Origin: Candidatus Scalindua sp.
GTDB lineage: Bacteria > Planctomycetota > Brocadiia > Brocadiales > Scalinduaceae
Direction of reading: 5' to 3'
DNA: 64,000 bases
Assembly (NCBI GenBank): GCA_021777035.1
Contig: JAIQZR010000147.1
Coordinates: 1-64,000 of the forward strand
Below the pieces are notes generated by a model. That model was not told the origin of the DNA. It was given only the letters and a program-made list of their open reading frames with translations, and ran no database searches. The translations under genes were made by a program, and so were the position numbers. The number at the start of each line of letters is the position of its first letter. Position 1 is the stretch's first letter. Below, piece by piece: positions 61,881 through 64,000 of the stretch.

Positions 61881-64000
61881 ATGAATACGACGCCGGACAA
61901 ACCTGAGAATGTCGATCCTCGGCTCTGCCCGCAATGTGGCCAGACGTTGGTCAATGTGGGCACGTTCTGGGTATGTCCGTCTCATGGCCAGGTCCCGGAA
62001 CCAAAGCTATTCACGGCCCTACGCATCTTCCTGAGCTACGGCCACGACGCCAACGAGGAATTGGTCCGCCGTATCAAGGCCGACTTGGAGGAGCGTGGCC
62101 ATGATGTCTGGTTCGACAAGACGGACATCAAGGCAGGCGACGATTGGCGGCGTGCGATCACGGATGGAATTCTACGCAGCCAGCGTGTCGTCTCTTTCCT
62201 CTCGAAGCACTCCACTCGAGATCCCGGTGTCTGCCGAGACGAGATAGCCATAGCCATCGGCGTGAAGGGCGGGAACATCCAGACCATCCTGGTAGAGAGC
62301 GAAACGGAAGTGCAGCCACCCGTGAACATCGGGCATATCCAGTGGCTCGACATGCACGATTGGAAAGAACTGCGTGCGGCAGGCGAAGCTATTTGGGAAC
62401 ACTGGTATCAAACCAAGCTCGCCGAGATTGTACGAGTCGTTGAGAGCGACGAGAGTCGCCGTTTCGCCGGTGAGATCGAAACCCTCCACGGTCATCTCAA
62501 GCCCATCAAATCCGACGCCCGCATCTACGACCTGCTCCGGAAGGGTTTCTTTGGTCGCACTTGGTTGTTCAAGGCTGTGGAGAAATGGCGGCATGATTCG
62601 AAGCGAGATTCCCGCCTGTTTTGGATCACTGGCGATCCCGGCGTAGGGAAGAGTGCCTTTGCCGCCCAACTCGCCCACACCCGCGCCGACGCCGTCATCG
62701 CCGCCCAGTTCGTCGAATGGGACAAGCCGGACCACCGCGACGCTCGGCGCGTCGTCCGCAGCCTAGCCTTCCAACTTGCCACGCGCCTGCCCGACTACCG
62801 CAAGCTCGTGCTCGCCCTGCCGGAGATTGCCGAACTCGACCGCAAAGACCCGGCCGAACTCTTCGACTACCTACTGGCCAACCCGCTCCGCTCCGTCATC
62901 GGCGGCGGACGTGAGCGCCAACTCATAGTCATTGACGCGCTCGACGAAGCAGGCGAGGCCGGGCACAACCCACTCGTGGAAATGCTCGCCCGCCACGCCA
63001 CGCGCCTCCCTGAGTGGCTTGGCCTGCTGATTACCAGCCGTCCAGATGAAGAGGTCCAAACGCCACTCCAGGGACTTTCCGGGTTGAAACCGCTGATTCT
63101 AAATACAGGTCACGTAGAAAACCTTGCCGATATCCGTGACTATCTTCGCCATCAGTTGCCCGATGCTGCTGATGCCGCCGTTAATGTAATAGTAACAAAA
63201 AGCGACGGAGTCTTTCTCTACGCCGAATATGTCTGTGAGGAACTGAGGCACAACCGGCTATCACTGGCACGGTTGGATGAGTTTCCGCATGGTCTGGGTG
63301 GCATTTATGCCCAGTACTTTGCCCGCCAATTCCCAAATTTGGATTCTTATAAGAATACCACCCGCTATGCGCTCGGCTTGCTCGTCGCCGCCAGGGAATC
63401 GCTTGAGCCAGGTTTTCTGGCCAAATTCATGGAATGGAACGATTACCAACTAAATGACTTTCTTAATTCGCTTGGCAGTTTGATCAAACAAACCGATGGG
63501 AAACTGCATCCATTCCACAAATCCCTTTTTGATTGGGTTACTGAGAAAAGGATGGCCGGATCGTTTTATGTGAGTAAACTTGAAGGGCATCGAATGCTTG
63601 CAAAAAAAGAATGGGAGGAATACCAACAAGATCCTGAAAATATGACTGCATACACATCCAATAATATCGCATATCATTTAGCTGGCAGTGAGTGGTGGGA
63701 TAAACTTCAAGAAATATTGCTGGATGAAAGATTGCCATTCCTACCAGCATGGCGAGAAATAAACTGTCTCCCGAATGGATGGGATTTTTCTCCATTTTTA
63801 AACAGAGCTTTAAGTATTGTGAAGGCAGTTCAAGATCGTCGTCGTTCTGGAACCCCTGACGATTATGAAGACCTCTATAGCCTTTTTCATGCTTTGAGTC
63901 AAAGTGCCTCTTCGCGAACGGCCTCACTATTTTTCGAAACAATAGCGGCTGATCGATATATCCCAGGTGTATTTAGATCAAGTTTTTCTGATGTGTATGC
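61881..64000 (+). CDS. Cassette 10: TIR-NACHT/STAND protein (3' end outside the window)
   Basis: The frame is open from ATG 61881 to the window end (706 codons and more). In order: a zinc ribbon (CPQC at 16-19, CPSH near 32), a TIR domain (about 47-170; FLSYGHDANEE, candidate catalytic E121 in CRDEIA), a NACHT/AAA ATPase with Walker A GDPGVGKS at 251-258 and Walker B LIVIDALDEA near 347-357, then helical repeats to the edge. Such proteins are bacterial NLR-like sensors in which ligand recognition by the C-terminal part triggers TIR NADase activity. GC is about 60-68% over the first 1.2 kb and falls to under 45% after about 63100. Confidence 0.85.
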   Translation, partial: MNTTPDKPENVDPRLCPQCGQTLVNVGTFWVCPSHGQVPEPKLFTALRIFLSYGHDANEELVRRIKADLEERGHDVWFDKTDIKAGDDWRRAITDGILRSQRVVSFLSKHSTRDPGVCRDEIAIAIGVKGGNIQTILVESETEVQPPVNIGHIQWLDMHDWKELRAAGEAIWEHWYQTKLAEIVRVVESDESRRFAGEIETLHGHLKPIKSDARIYDLLRKGFFGRTWLFKAVEKWRHDSKRDSRLFWITGDPGVGKSAFAAQLAHTRADAVIAAQFVEWDKPDHRDARRVVRSLAFQLATRLPDYRKLVLALPEIAELDRKDPAELFDYLLANPLRSVIGGGRERQLIVIDALDEAGEAGHNPLVEMLARHATRLPEWLGLLITSRPDEEVQTPLQGLSGLKPLILNTGHVENLADIRDYLRHQLPDAADAAVNVIVTKSDGVFLYAEYVCEELRHNRLSLARLDEFPHGLGGIYAQYFARQFPNLDSYKNTTRYALGLLVAARESLEPGFLAKFMEWNDYQLNDFLNSLGSLIKQTDGKLHPFHKSLFDWVTEKRMAGSFYVSKLEGHRMLAKKEWEEYQQDPENMTAYTSNNIAYHLAGSEWWDKLQEILLDERLPFLPAWREINCLPNGWDFSPFLNRALSIVKAVQDRRRSGTPDDYEDLYSLFHALSQSASSRTASLFFETIAADRYIPGVFRSSFSDVY

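Noticed and set aside
62172-62735. Minus-strand 187-codon frame inside the TIR-NACHT gene
   Set aside because: High GC produces long antisense frames; the plus frame holds the TIR and P-loop motifs.

Overview
The window reads as a chromosomal segment of a low-GC Gram-negative planctomycete, most plausibly an anammox bacterium of the Brocadiales (Scalindua/Kuenenia-like). This is inference: it rests on the PilM/PilO/secretin locus of the planctomycete-verrucomicrobial (Amuc_1098-1101-like) type, an archaeal-type GlmU next to GlmM, abundant TPR, coiled-coil and band-7 proteins, and base composition. No rRNA or anammox marker gene is present to settle it.

Layout. 1-1227 is the start of a B12-binding radical SAM enzyme running off the left edge. 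1786-10800 is a tightly overlapping five-gene defence operon: a type III Mod methyltransferase, a second Eco57I-like adenine methyltransferase, a small PD-(D/E)XK-like protein, a DUF1828/1829 protein and a type III Res helicase-nuclease. 11045-28994 holds envelope and unknown genes (an all-TPR protein, two paralogous coiled-coil proteins with paired C-terminal beta domains, two SPFH/band-7 proteins with His-rich tails) mixed with housekeeping genes (bioA, a Bax-inhibitor-1 protein, trpE). Two unannotated small genes (17665-17826 and 27321-27473) and a candidate structured RNA (27584-27771) lie in its gaps.

29399-33488 is a housekeeping block: gap, pgk, rpe, accD and tRNA-Asn with a terminator. 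33700-37354 has two glycosyltransferases, a MEMO1/AmrB protein and a PP-loop ATPase, with a 157-bp MITE-like element flanked by a 9-bp target duplication at 35953-36127. 37845-45645 has a hotdog-like protein, a DUF192 lipoprotein, a HAD-YvcK fusion beside a stand-alone HAD paralogue, glmU-like and glmM, HU and a FabZ-like dehydratase. 45939-46015 is tRNA-Met. 46178-53540 is a type IV pilus-like assembly locus followed by miaA, whose P-loop is atypical.

The right end, about 53804 to beyond 64000, is an integron. It has an integron integrase on the minus strand with its own promoter, a divergent promoter with a near-consensus -35 and -10, and an attI region carrying a nine-codon leader ORF whose stop codon lies inside the recombination core. 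Then come about ten cassettes, all on the plus strand, separated by attC sites. Cargo includes a two-gene TIR-like (ThsB-like) cassette, a TIR-NACHT/STAND protein, an HNH nuclease, a DUF2971 fragment, a zinc-ribbon protein, a lipoprotein and a repeat protein. Many cassettes end in a shared block with TTGACA at a fixed distance from the attC. Together with the restriction operon this makes the window rich in defence genes. The strongest candidates for undescribed biology are the TIR plus helical-partner cassette, the five-gene two-methyltransferase type III operon, and the attI leader ORF with its shared 12-14-bp boxes.
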